From 4572-13 sp964594065 (GTDB taxonomy: Bacteria; Planctomycetota; Phycisphaerae; Sedimentisphaerales; Anaerohalosphaeraceae), in NCBI GenBank assembly GCA_964594065.1, contig CAZQKX010000008.1, positions 1 through 64,000 on the forward strand: 64,000 nt of DNA. The letters run 5' to 3'. Below, piece after piece: positions 25,353-33,263 of the stretch. The notes beneath the pieces were generated by a model, which saw nothing but the letters and a program-made list of their open reading frames with translations, was not told the DNA's origin and searched no databases. The position numbers and the translations under genes were made by a program. Numbering within the stretch: the stretch's first letter is position 1; every line of letters starts with the position of its first letter.

Positions 25353-26510
25353 TCAGGGAAAGATGTCTTCCAACTCAACCGTTATTGTTAAGGGCTGGTC
25401 CTCTCGCATTAATGACAGAACCAGCTTGGTTTTCGCCGGCTTTTGCCAAAAACGACTTAACGGAAGAACTCTGGGATCCGTTTGCCATTGTGTGACATCC
25501 AGGTCATCGATTTTAAGAAGAACATCCCCGTCGAGCAGGCCCGCTTTGTAAGCAGGTCCGTCCTGAATCACGTGAGCGATAAGGGGAAGGCTCTGAGGAT
25601 TTTCGGGAACAAAGACAGCGGCCATCCGATTATACTGATACTTTGACGTTGGATCTTTCTTTTGGCGCATGTAGACATGTCCGCCGGGACCATCGATGAT
25701 CACTTCCAATCTCGAAAGGGCAAATAAACCCAGCGTTGCCAGAAAGTTCGGGAACGTTTGTTCGATAATAATACTTTCTTTAGAAACCGGGACACCGGTA
25801 ATCTTAAAATTCCCGATGTCCAATTGTTCCGCCCATCGTTCTTCGTAAACTTTTAATCCAATACCGGGTGTATAATATGCAGAAAGCGTAAAGGGCTGTT
25901 TTTTTTGTTCAACGGACCAGTCCTTCCATAGCCGGGCATTTATTGATATCCCTTTGGGATTCCCAGTGTCGATCAGAACAAATCCCTTATTTTCCTGCTC
26001 CCCAATAGTAATCAACAGGACTCGAAACTTTGGATAGTCGAAAATGTCATATTTTGACCATGTATCAATATTATCCGGAAGTTTATCCAGACCGTCCAAT
26101 TGTCTGGCATCGACATCAAACCATAAAATGTTATTTTTTATTTGTGCCCAGCCGATAACTCCGCCAAGAGGGGTGAAGGATCCTGTTGGCGGTAGCTCGA
26201 TTACAGGGAAACGAAGTTTGATTTCAGGGCTATTATCTGTGGAAAACGTGCATTCATCCGAAAGACTAAAAGGAACTTTACCACGCTGAGGTTTAGGGGG
26301 CTTTGGGGGGGCAGTTACATTCAATCCCAGCTGTTTGGCAGTCTTTGAAAATAAGAGGGAATACTCAGCTCCGGTATCAATCGCAAGGTGAACCGTCTGA
26401 CCGTTAATTTTTGCATTGAGGATAATATAATCATCAAGAGCTGAATAAGAGTTTGCCAGACTGAAAGATGTTGAAAGAACAAGCAGACCAATTAAAATGA
26501 AATGCTTCAT
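25353..26510 (-). CDS. Exported retropepsin-like aspartyl protease with PDZ domain
   Basis: ATG 26510 has AGGAG 8 nt upstream and starts a signal peptide ending S-L-A-N. The 385-residue product has a retropepsin-like domain with A-I-D-T-G-A-E (D45), a second half with L-I-D-T-G-N-P (D181), and a C-terminal PDZ domain (about 290-370) with A-x-K-A-G-L-x-D-G-D-V-L-L-K-I-D. Two D-T-G motifs in one chain recall pepsin-type pseudo-dimers, whereas most bacterial PDZ-retropepsins have one motif and dimerise. Periplasmic or surface substrate unknown. It converges with greA. Confidence 0.82.
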   Translation of the reverse strand: MKHFILIGLLVLSTSFSLANSYSALDDYIILNAKINGQTVHLAIDTGAEYSLLFSKTAKQLGLNVTAPPKPPKPQRGKVPFSLSDECTFSTDNSPEIKLRFPVIELPPTGSFTPLGGVIGWAQIKNNILWFDVDARQLDGLDKLPDNIDTWSKYDIFDYPKFRVLLITIGEQENKGFVLIDTGNPKGISINARLWKDWSVEQKKQPFTLSAYYTPGIGLKVYEERWAEQLDIGNFKITGVPVSKESIIIEQTFPNFLATLGLFALSRLEVIIDGPGGHVYMRQKKDPTSKYQYNRMAAVFVPENPQSLPLIAHVIQDGPAYKAGLLDGDVLLKIDDLDVTQWQTDPRVLPLSRFWQKPAKTKLVLSLMREDQPLTITVELEDIFP

Positions 26511-26590
26511 AAGAATCACTCCTTTAATATCAAGCGTTTTCTTTTCTCACTTTTCAGGGCAGAGATTATATTATTGCCGCAGATCCCGGC

Positions 26591-26782
26591 CTAAAGGTCA
26601 TCTTTTTTAATATGCCCCAGGATAATATCAACTTTCAAAGATAATGTAAACAAACCCAGTCCCAGGCAAATGGCCCCAATAAAAGGCAATAGGGGGTGCG
26701 TGCCGCCAAACAAAAGCAGGATCGGTCCAGCCAGTAAAAGCAGCGGTGTATAATACGCCAAAAAGTTACTGAGCCATTTCAT
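26591..26782 (-). CDS. Small two-helix membrane protein
   Basis: A 63-residue frame follows a strong AGGAGG site at the right distance. It has two hydrophobic helices (about 12-28 and 32-50) and a charged tail (H-I-K-K-D-D-L). No family recognised; the first helix is rich in Leu and Pro. It lies between the retropepsin-PDZ gene and the next hypothetical on the same strand. Confidence 0.7.
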   Translation of the reverse strand: MKWLSNFLAYYTPLLLLAGPILLLFGGTHPLLPFIGAICLGLGLFTLSLKVDIILGHIKKDDL

Positions 26783-26869
26783 AATATTCCTCCTGTCTTA
26801 ATCAATTCTCCGATTATTTTAGTTTCCATGTTATCATGAGCATACTGTAACCTTAAGCCCGAAGGGCTT

Positions 26870-27334
26870 TTAATTTCGCAAGTTTATTATTGAGTAGCCA
26901 GTTAACTCTCCTTTTGTGGGCATATAATAAATATAAACACGTGGATGAGGCAAATTGTAAAATACTATATCACTGTCAGAAGGGTAGATTGGATAACAGT
27001 ACTCTTGAGCGAAATTTTCGATAGAATTCTCTGATGGTGGCGATTCTTCCCAAAAATTTTGATTTTCAAAATAGAGCCTGACGTCATTGTCATTAACTTT
27101 TGTCCTGAAATATACCAATCTAATCATATGTGATGTTTTATAGAAATACTCGATATCATTTCTTGTCGGAAAGTCTTTTAATGTTTCTCCAATATGAGGA
27201 AGATCAGACATGTTCTGAAGAACACCTTGTTTTTCAGTTCCTTTGATTGATAAAATACCACAGGTGATAATAAATACCCAAAAAGAAATTACAAAGGCAA
27301 TTAAAGTTCGTATTATGATTTTCTTTGCTTTCAT
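26870..27334 (-). CDS. Membrane-anchored hypothetical protein
   Basis: The 154-residue protein has one N-terminal membrane helix (about 8-28) and a soluble domain of about 120 residues with aromatic strands (H-M-I-R-L-V-Y-F-R-T, V-R-L-Y-F-E-N-Q-N-F-W-E-E-S, R-V-Y-I-Y-Y-M). I do not recognise it. It begins 23 nt after the stop of the dehydrogenase gene on the same strand and has only a weak ribosome site. Base composition is more AT-rich than its neighbour's. Confidence 0.65.
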   Translation of the reverse strand: MKAKKIIIRTLIAFVISFWVFIITCGILSIKGTEKQGVLQNMSDLPHIGETLKDFPTRNDIEYFYKTSHMIRLVYFRTKVNDNDVRLYFENQNFWEESPPSENSIENFAQEYCYPIYPSDSDIVFYNLPHPRVYIYYMPTKGELTGYSIINLRN

Positions 27335-27357
27335 AGGTTATCTATACTTACTTAGAA

Positions 27358-28548
27358 TCAACTCTCCAGAGTTTTTCCTTCTAATATTTTCCACGGCAGG
27401 CCGTATTGGTTCAGGTCTTCCATAAAGGGGTCCGGGTCGAATTGTTCCATGTTCCATACGCCCGGTTGTTTCCATTTTCCAGTCAGCATCATCTTGGCCC
27501 CGATCATGGCCGGTACGCCAGTGGTATATGACACCGCCTGTGCACCGGTTTCAGCAAAGCACTCGGCATGGTCACAGACATTGTAAATCATCAGGTTCTT
27601 CTGCTTGCCATCCTTTATCCCTTCAAAGATACAACCGATGCAGGTCTTGCCCTTGTAATTGGTCCCCAGAGAGCCCGGGTCCGGCAGCACGGCTTTTAAA
27701 AACTGCAGCGGCACGATCTTGTGTCCCTCGTACTCGACCGGTTCAATGCTCGTCATGCCCACATTCTGCAGCACCTGCAGATGATTAATATAAGCATCGC
27801 CAAACGTCATCCAGAACCGAATGCGTTTCAGGCCCTTGATGTGCTTGACCAATGACTCTTCTTCTTCATGATACAGCAAATATCCCTTTCGCACGCCCAC
27901 CTCGGGGAAATCGATATCCATCGAAACACTCATCGGCTCGATCTCCTTCCACTGGCCATCCTCCCAGTACTTTCCCTTCTGTGTGATCTCGCGGATATTG
28001 ATTTCCGGATTGAAGTTGGTCGCGAAGGGATGGCCGTGATCGCCGGCGTTGCAGTCCACGATATCGACGGTATGGATCTCATCAAAGAAATGCTTCTGCG
28101 CGTACGCGCAGAACACGTTCGTCACACCCGGGTCAAATCCGCTGCCCAGCAGGGCCATGATCCCGGCATTCTTAAACCTATCCTGGTAGGCCCACTGCCA
28201 GCTATACTCAAACTTGGCCTCATCAATAGGCTCATAGTTGGCTGTGTCCAGATAATCAATCCCTGTTTCCAGACACGCGTCCATAATCGGTAAATCCTGA
28301 TAGGGCAGTGCCACGTTCAGCACCAATTCGGGCAGATGCTTTTCGATGAGCCGAATCATTTGAGCGCTATCATCCGCATTCACTTGTTCGGTGATGATTG
28401 GCCGGGATAGTTTCGCTGCAATCGTATCACATTTGGCTTTCGTCCGGCTGGCCAAAACGATCTCGTCAAATACCTCACTGACTTGGGCACATTTATGAAC
28501 CACGACATTGCTAACGCCTCCGGCACCGACTATCAATACCTTCGCCAC
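27358..28548 (-). CDS. Saccharopine-dehydrogenase-family protein, probable carboxynorspermidine dehydrogenase
   Basis: The 396-residue NAD(P)-dependent enzyme has an N-terminal Rossmann motif V-G-A-G-G-V (7-12) and the catalytic-domain blocks G-S-G-F-D-P-G-V-T-N, D-C-N-A-G-D-H-G and W-M-T-F-G-D. These fit carboxynorspermidine (carboxyspermidine) dehydrogenase, which condenses aspartate semialdehyde with a diamine in the alternative spermidine route, more closely than lysine-pathway saccharopine dehydrogenases. The partner decarboxylase (NspC) is not in the window. Cytoplasmic. Starts at ATG 28548. Confidence 0.82.
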   Translation of the reverse strand: MAKVLIVGAGGVSNVVVHKCAQVSEVFDEIVLASRTKAKCDTIAAKLSRPIITEQVNADDSAQMIRLIEKHLPELVLNVALPYQDLPIMDACLETGIDYLDTANYEPIDEAKFEYSWQWAYQDRFKNAGIMALLGSGFDPGVTNVFCAYAQKHFFDEIHTVDIVDCNAGDHGHPFATNFNPEINIREITQKGKYWEDGQWKEIEPMSVSMDIDFPEVGVRKGYLLYHEEEESLVKHIKGLKRIRFWMTFGDAYINHLQVLQNVGMTSIEPVEYEGHKIVPLQFLKAVLPDPGSLGTNYKGKTCIGCIFEGIKDGKQKNLMIYNVCDHAECFAETGAQAVSYTTGVPAMIGAKMMLTGKWKQPGVWNMEQFDPDPFMEDLNQYGLPWKILEGKTLES

Positions 28549-28721
28549 GATCTATTCTCCTGTATTAATATTCTAAAGTGTTGACTCTAACGCCAGAAGT
28601 ATATCACGTTCCGTCAAAAAATCCAGCACAAGAAACTGATAAATCCTTTGGGTTTTGTTTGACGATTTACACGATTCGGTGTATCGTTCGATGCAAGGCT
28701 CAAACAATTTCGGATCAAACG

Positions 28722-29291
28722 ATGAATACCGGAAACGGCAATCAACATAAAATAAGCCCGGAAGCAGACCAAAAGCTTATCAAGCGAATCAATCGGGGTG
28801 ATCTTGAAGCTTTTGAGACGCTGTATCATCGCTATCGTGATTGGGTGTACAGCCTGGCGTACCGCTTCACACGCGACCATGAAATCGCAGAAGACGTTTT
28901 ACAGGAAACGTTCACCTATTTATTGAAAAAGTTTCCCGGTTTTCGGTTAACCTGTCGGATGACGACGTTTCTTTATCCGACCGTCAAGTTTACTGCGGTC
29001 AAAATGAGCCAACTTCATCGAAAAAATGCTGGCATCGATGAACCCCCTAACGAAATTCCCATCCCGTCGGTTGAACAATCCGGCACCTCACGAAGCGAAC
29101 TGGCTCGGGTTTTCAGCAGTCTGTCCGATGCTCAGCGCGAAGTGGTCCTGATGCGGTTTGTCGATTGCCTTAATGAAAGCGAAATCGCCAAGGCTCTGAA
29201 TATCCCGGCGGGAACCGTTAAATCGAGACTTCACAACGCCTTACAGAAGCTGCGGCAGGATGAACGCACCCGACAATATTTCTTGGATTGA
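28722..29291 (+). CDS. ECF-type RNA polymerase sigma factor
   Basis: The 189-residue protein has sigma region 2 (Y-H-R-Y-R-D-W-V-Y-S-L-A-Y-R-F-T-R-D-x-x-I-A-E-D-V-L-Q-E-T-F) and region 4 (L-S-D-A-Q-R-E-V-V-L-M-R-F, then L-N-E-S-E-I-A-K-A-L-N-I-P-A-G-T-V-K-S-R-L-H). It directs polymerase to a small regulon, probably including its own operon. ATG 28722 was chosen because the longer frame from 28578 adds 48 residues foreign to the family. It heads a four-gene set of membrane dockerin, cohesin-like and VIT/VWA genes. The next gene holds the place of an anti-sigma factor. Confidence 0.92.
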   Translation: MNTGNGNQHKISPEADQKLIKRINRGDLEAFETLYHRYRDWVYSLAYRFTRDHEIAEDVLQETFTYLLKKFPGFRLTCRMTTFLYPTVKFTAVKMSQLHRKNAGIDEPPNEIPIPSVEQSGTSRSELARVFSSLSDAQREVVLMRFVDCLNESEIAKALNIPAGTVKSRLHNALQKLRQDERTRQYFLD

Positions 29292-29364
29292 AAATTTATT
29301 CAGAAAAATCAAAAAGAATGAACCGCTTTCTCAAAAAATCCCTTAATCCATTGGAGAGTTAATA

Positions 29365-29823
29365 ATGCAGGATAGTAATCCAAATAATAAAAATAGTCGG
29401 TTGCGACTCAATGAGCAGTTTTCGGAGGACTTGAAGGTCTTGTTCGAGTCGGACACCTCTGCCGGAAGTCATGTTGATCGAATGATAATGGCGCGGGCGG
29501 CTCAACAGCTTTCTGTCCGATCAAAACACAGAACGTGGTATTATTGGTCAACGGCTGCAGCAGTGGTTTTAATTGCGGGCGGATTGCTTTTGATGAATTT
29601 CAATACCAAACAGGAATCGCCGCTCCCATTGGCTGCGCACCGGAAGGATATTGACCGAAATGGAACAATTGACATTCTGGACGCATTTGCTCTGGCTCGA
29701 CAAATCGAGTCAAACAACCAACTCAATGATAAATGGGACATGAACGGTGACAGTTTAGTGAACCAGGCAGATGTTGATGCGGTGGCCCTGTATGCGGTTC
29801 GTCTGAATGAAGGAGTGCTGTGA
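29365..29823 (+). CDS. Membrane-anchored dockerin-domain protein in anti-sigma position
   Basis: This 152-residue protein has a cytoplasmic N-terminus (1-57), one membrane helix (about 59-77) and an extracytoplasmic dockerin type I pair of calcium loops: D-I-D-R-N-G-T-I-D-I-L-D (D95 to D106) and D-M-N-G-D-S-L-V-N-Q-A-D (D125 to D136). The layout, placed right after an ECF sigma gene, is that expected of an anti-sigma factor whose sensor is a dockerin, but the N-terminus shows no clear zinc-type anti-sigma motif. Its stop overlaps the next start (TGATG). Confidence 0.82.
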   Translation: MQDSNPNNKNSRLRLNEQFSEDLKVLFESDTSAGSHVDRMIMARAAQQLSVRSKHRTWYYWSTAAAVVLIAGGLLLMNFNTKQESPLPLAAHRKDIDRNGTIDILDAFALARQIESNNQLNDKWDMNGDSLVNQADVDAVALYAVRLNEGVL

Positions 29824-30281
29824 TGAAGAACGCAATCCTTCTGACTGTTTGTTTACTTCTGACATGCCCTGTTTTTTTAGCATACTCTGGATCCGAACCT
29901 ACTGGGATATCAGATACAGTCCATTTTATTCCGCTTCATGTTTATATTGATTCAGGTGATGAAACGTTAGCCGCGTTCCAATTTGAATTGGAAACCATCA
30001 CCGGCCAAGTTGAAATTGTCGGTGTTGAAGGCGGGGAACATGCGGCTTTTAATCATCCACCGTATTACGACCCGACGGCGCTAATGAATGACCGCATCAT
30101 TATCGCCGCATACAGTACAGACACTCAACTGCCCACAGGCTTAACCCGTGTCGCGACGCTGCATTTGCAGGTAACAGGCGATTTTATACCGGAATTTGAT
30201 TTGCAACTGACAACAGCCGCGGACTCAGACGGCAGAAGGATACAAGCACAGATAACTTATGAGCAAGGAGACATTCAATGA
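29823..30281 (+). CDS. Secreted cohesin-like domain protein
   Basis: ATG 29823 overlaps the previous stop and follows AAGGAG. The 152-residue product has a signal peptide (about 1-20) and a single beta-sandwich with the cohesin pattern: L-A-A-F-Q-F-E-L-E-T, I-V-G-V-E-G-G-E, R-I-I-I-A-A-Y-S and G-L-T-R-V-A-T-L-H-L-Q-V. Cohesins bind dockerins, and the upstream gene encodes one, so a partner pair is plausible. The fold call is from pattern only, with confidence moderate. Confidence 0.72.
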   Translation: MKNAILLTVCLLLTCPVFLAYSGSEPTGISDTVHFIPLHVYIDSGDETLAAFQFELETITGQVEIVGVEGGEHAAFNHPPYYDPTALMNDRIIIAAYSTDTQLPTGLTRVATLHLQVTGDFIPEFDLQLTTAADSDGRRIQAQITYEQGDIQ

Positions 30282-32545
30282 AGAAAACCGCATTTGTTTT
30301 CACAATTTTCACCGTATCAGCAATCATTCTGGCATGTTTGATCAACGGCTGCCAGTCAACATCGGAGACAAAGGCACCGCCATACCATCCTTCGCATCCG
30401 ATTTATCAAACTGAACCTCAAAAAGCAGATGCCAGAATTGCGGAGTTGGAAACGCAACACGAAGCACTTAATCAAAAAATATATAATATGCAAAGACAGC
30501 AAATGCAGACCGGTGCAGCATTTCCTGCTGAAATGAATGTGCCCATAAGACATTCTTATGAATATACAGTCGCAGATACACTTATAGCTAGTGGTTCTGG
30601 ACATCAACCCGATAGGTTAGCTTGTGATTTTGCTCATGTCTCTGAAGATGAGGTTTGGGTGATCGTTCGTCCGCCGGCATCTGACTATTACGGCGATGAC
30701 CAGCCGCGAAGCGGTTCCATGCTGGCCTGCTTTCCGCATGAGGATATTCGCAAGCCTTTACCGCTGAAGCATACCGATGTCAAAGCCCATGTGGCTGGCT
30801 ACATTGCAACGGTGGATGTCACCCAGCAATTCCATAATCCGTATTACGAAAAAATCGAAGCAGTCTACGTCTTTCCGCTGCCGCAGGACGCTGCGGTTAA
30901 TGAATTCATCATGACCGTCGGTTCGAGGACAATCCGCGGTATCATCAGAGAACGTCAGCAGGCCGAACAAATCTACGAACAGGCCAAGTCGCAGGGTTAC
31001 ACCGCTTCGTTGCTGACCCAGGAGCGGCCGAATATCTTCACCCAGAAAGTCGCCAACATCGAACCCGGCAAAGCCATCGATATTTCGATCAAATACTGTA
31101 ACACGCTGACTTATGTCGATGGTTGGTATGAATTTGTTTTTCCGATGGTGGTCGGGCCGCGATTTAATCCGCCGTATATGCAGGATGGCGTTGGTGCAGT
31201 CGCTGTCAGCATTCGCGGTTCTTCCGGCCAGAAAACCGAAATCCAGTATCTAAAACCTCACGAGCGAAGCGGCCATGACATCTCCCTGTCATTGGACATC
31301 AACGCAGGCGTCAGGATTGAGAAAATTGAGTGCCCGTCGCATTCTGTTTTAAAAACAAAACACTATCCGGAGGTCGCTGCGGTAACATTAAACGCATGCG
31401 ACAGCATCCCCAATAAAGATTTTGTTCTGCGTTATAAAGTCGCTGGCAAGATGATGAAACAATCATTTATCACCCACAGCGGAAAACATGGCGACTTTTT
31501 TACGCTGATGCTCTATCCGCCTGAAGACGTTCATGCACTGCCGCGCGTTCCGGTTGAGATGATTTTCGTCCTCGACTGTTCCGGCAGCATGAGTGGGGAA
31601 CCGATCAAGAAAGCCAAAGGCGCGATCAAACGGACTATCAAGAAACTGCGTCCCGATGATACGTTTCAGGTCATTCGTTTTTCCAGCAATGCTTCACAGT
31701 TGGGAGCGTATCCGGTACCTGCGACGCCTCGAAACATTCGCCGGGGAATCAAATATGTCAACTCTCTCAAGAGCGGCGGAGGAACCATGATGATTGAAGG
31801 CATTAAGGCCGCCCTTAACTTCCCGCATGACCCGCACCGCCTGCGACTGGTGTCGTTCATGACCGATGGCTACATCGGCAACGAAGCAGAGATTCTCGCT
31901 GCGGTTCATGACCATCTCGGCAGCAGCCGGATTTTCAGTTTCGGCATCGGCAATTCCGTCAACCGCTACCTGTTGGACCGTATGGCCAAAGTCGGCAGGG
32001 GGGCAGTTGCCTATGTCGGGCTTCATGATAATTCCGCTGAGATCGTCGACCGGTTCTATGACCGCATCAGCCATCCCGCATTGATGGATGTATCCATTGA
32101 TTGGGGTGGGCTGCAGGTGTCGGATGTCTATCCGTCTTCGATTCCGGATGTGTTTACCGGCCGACCGATTATCCTGACGGGCAGGTATCACGGCCATTTG
32201 CCAACCAGCATTCGGGTTACCGGCAAGGTCGGCGATGTCTATCGCCAGATAACAATTCCTGTTCTGACGGATGAAATGTATCTCGGTCACGAAGGCATCG
32301 GTTTTGTATGGGCTCGCAAAAAAATCGAGGAACTCAACAGCCGGATGATCGTCGAAGGGTACTTGTCCGGCAGGCAGCATAAAATAACCGACGTCGCACT
32401 CCGACATGGAATCATGTCCCCCTATACGGCGTTTGTTGCGGTTGATTCACTTACCAAAACCCAGAGCGATTATGGCGTGACGGTTGCGGTGCCCGTTCCG
32501 GTACCCGACGGCGTTCGTTATGATACAACCGTCGAGGAAAACTAA
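30278..32545 (+). CDS. VIT and von Willebrand factor A domain lipoprotein
   Basis: The 755-residue product starts with ATGA overlapping the previous stop. A lipoprotein signal ends in I-N-G-C. A short coiled coil (about 45-70) precedes a VIT domain (about 160-290; V-x-Y-I-A-T-V-D-V-T-Q-Q-F-x-N and A-V-Y-V-F-P-L-P) and a VWA domain with an intact MIDAS, D433-C-S-G-S437. This is the inter-alpha-trypsin inhibitor heavy-chain layout found in bacterial surface proteins. It should bind a divalent metal and a protein partner at the envelope. A C-terminal region of about 130 residues continues the family. Terminal gene of the sigma-dockerin-cohesin operon. Confidence 0.92.
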   Translation: MKKTAFVFTIFTVSAIILACLINGCQSTSETKAPPYHPSHPIYQTEPQKADARIAELETQHEALNQKIYNMQRQQMQTGAAFPAEMNVPIRHSYEYTVADTLIASGSGHQPDRLACDFAHVSEDEVWVIVRPPASDYYGDDQPRSGSMLACFPHEDIRKPLPLKHTDVKAHVAGYIATVDVTQQFHNPYYEKIEAVYVFPLPQDAAVNEFIMTVGSRTIRGIIRERQQAEQIYEQAKSQGYTASLLTQERPNIFTQKVANIEPGKAIDISIKYCNTLTYVDGWYEFVFPMVVGPRFNPPYMQDGVGAVAVSIRGSSGQKTEIQYLKPHERSGHDISLSLDINAGVRIEKIECPSHSVLKTKHYPEVAAVTLNACDSIPNKDFVLRYKVAGKMMKQSFITHSGKHGDFFTLMLYPPEDVHALPRVPVEMIFVLDCSGSMSGEPIKKAKGAIKRTIKKLRPDDTFQVIRFSSNASQLGAYPVPATPRNIRRGIKYVNSLKSGGGTMMIEGIKAALNFPHDPHRLRLVSFMTDGYIGNEAEILAAVHDHLGSSRIFSFGIGNSVNRYLLDRMAKVGRGAVAYVGLHDNSAEIVDRFYDRISHPALMDVSIDWGGLQVSDVYPSSIPDVFTGRPIILTGRYHGHLPTSIRVTGKVGDVYRQITIPVLTDEMYLGHEGIGFVWARKKIEELNSRMIVEGYLSGRQHKITDVALRHGIMSPYTAFVAVDSLTKTQSDYGVTVAVPVPVPDGVRYDTTVEEN

Positions 32546-32563
32546 CACCCGGTTCTCTAAATC

Positions 32564-33139
32564 TTAGGCGTTTAATTTGTTCAGCAGCAGGGCCATGGAC
32601 TCACCGAGATCGGTCATATTGGCCATGCCTTCCTCGTCCTGTTCAACGTCGCCGGGATTCAGCCCATACACCATGTTCCAATAGGTCGAGCCAACGATAA
32701 ACATCTGATTGATCTGGAAAAAGTGATTCATTGTATCGAACACATGGATCGCTCCGCCTCGGCGAACGGCGACGACAGCAGCTCCCACTTTGTGCTTGAG
32801 CAGTCTGCCATTTGCCAGCGCAACGTATCCCGCACGGTCAATCACTGCTTTCATTTCGGCTGTAACATCAGTAAAATAAGTTGGACTGCCAAGAATGATG
32901 CCGTCAGCTTCAACCATCTTTTGAACAATTTCATTAACAGGGTCTTTTGTGATGACACACGTTTGGTCTTGCATTTCATAACATTTACCGCAGGCAATAC
33001 ACCCGCGGATAGCCTTGCCGCCTATCTGGACCAATTCAGTTTCAATACCCGCTTGCTCCAGCGGCCCAAAGACGTTGTGAATCAAAATTTCTGTATTACC
33101 CCCTTTGCGTGGACTTCCGTTGATAGCGAGTACTTTCAT
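32564..33139 (-). CDS. Flavodoxin-family NAD(P)H oxidoreductase (iron-sulfur flavoprotein-like)
   Basis: The 191-residue cytoplasmic protein has a flavodoxin-like fold. G-S-P-R-K-G-G-N-T (8-16) binds the FMN phosphate, and G-S-P-T-Y-F-T-D-V (around 85) lies by the ring. Between them G-C-I-A-C-G-K-C-Y-E-M with a later Cys resembles the compact cysteine motif of archaeal and anaerobe iron-sulfur flavoproteins. Substrate unknown; such proteins handle electron transfer or oxidant detoxification in anaerobes. Confidence 0.87.
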   Translation of the reverse strand: MKVLAINGSPRKGGNTEILIHNVFGPLEQAGIETELVQIGGKAIRGCIACGKCYEMQDQTCVITKDPVNEIVQKMVEADGIILGSPTYFTDVTAEMKAVIDRAGYVALANGRLLKHKVGAAVVAVRRGGAIHVFDTMNHFFQINQMFIVGSTYWNMVYGLNPGDVEQDEEGMANMTDLGESMALLLNKLNA

Positions 33140-33263
33140 GATGATTTATTCCTTTCATTGCAAAAAGAGTCATTGTAACCTTTATTCAACAGATAAAAGT
33201 ATAGCACTTTCCAAAGGAAAATCCAGCAGCAAGCAAAGAATCTAGCCATAGTACAGGGCTGGT

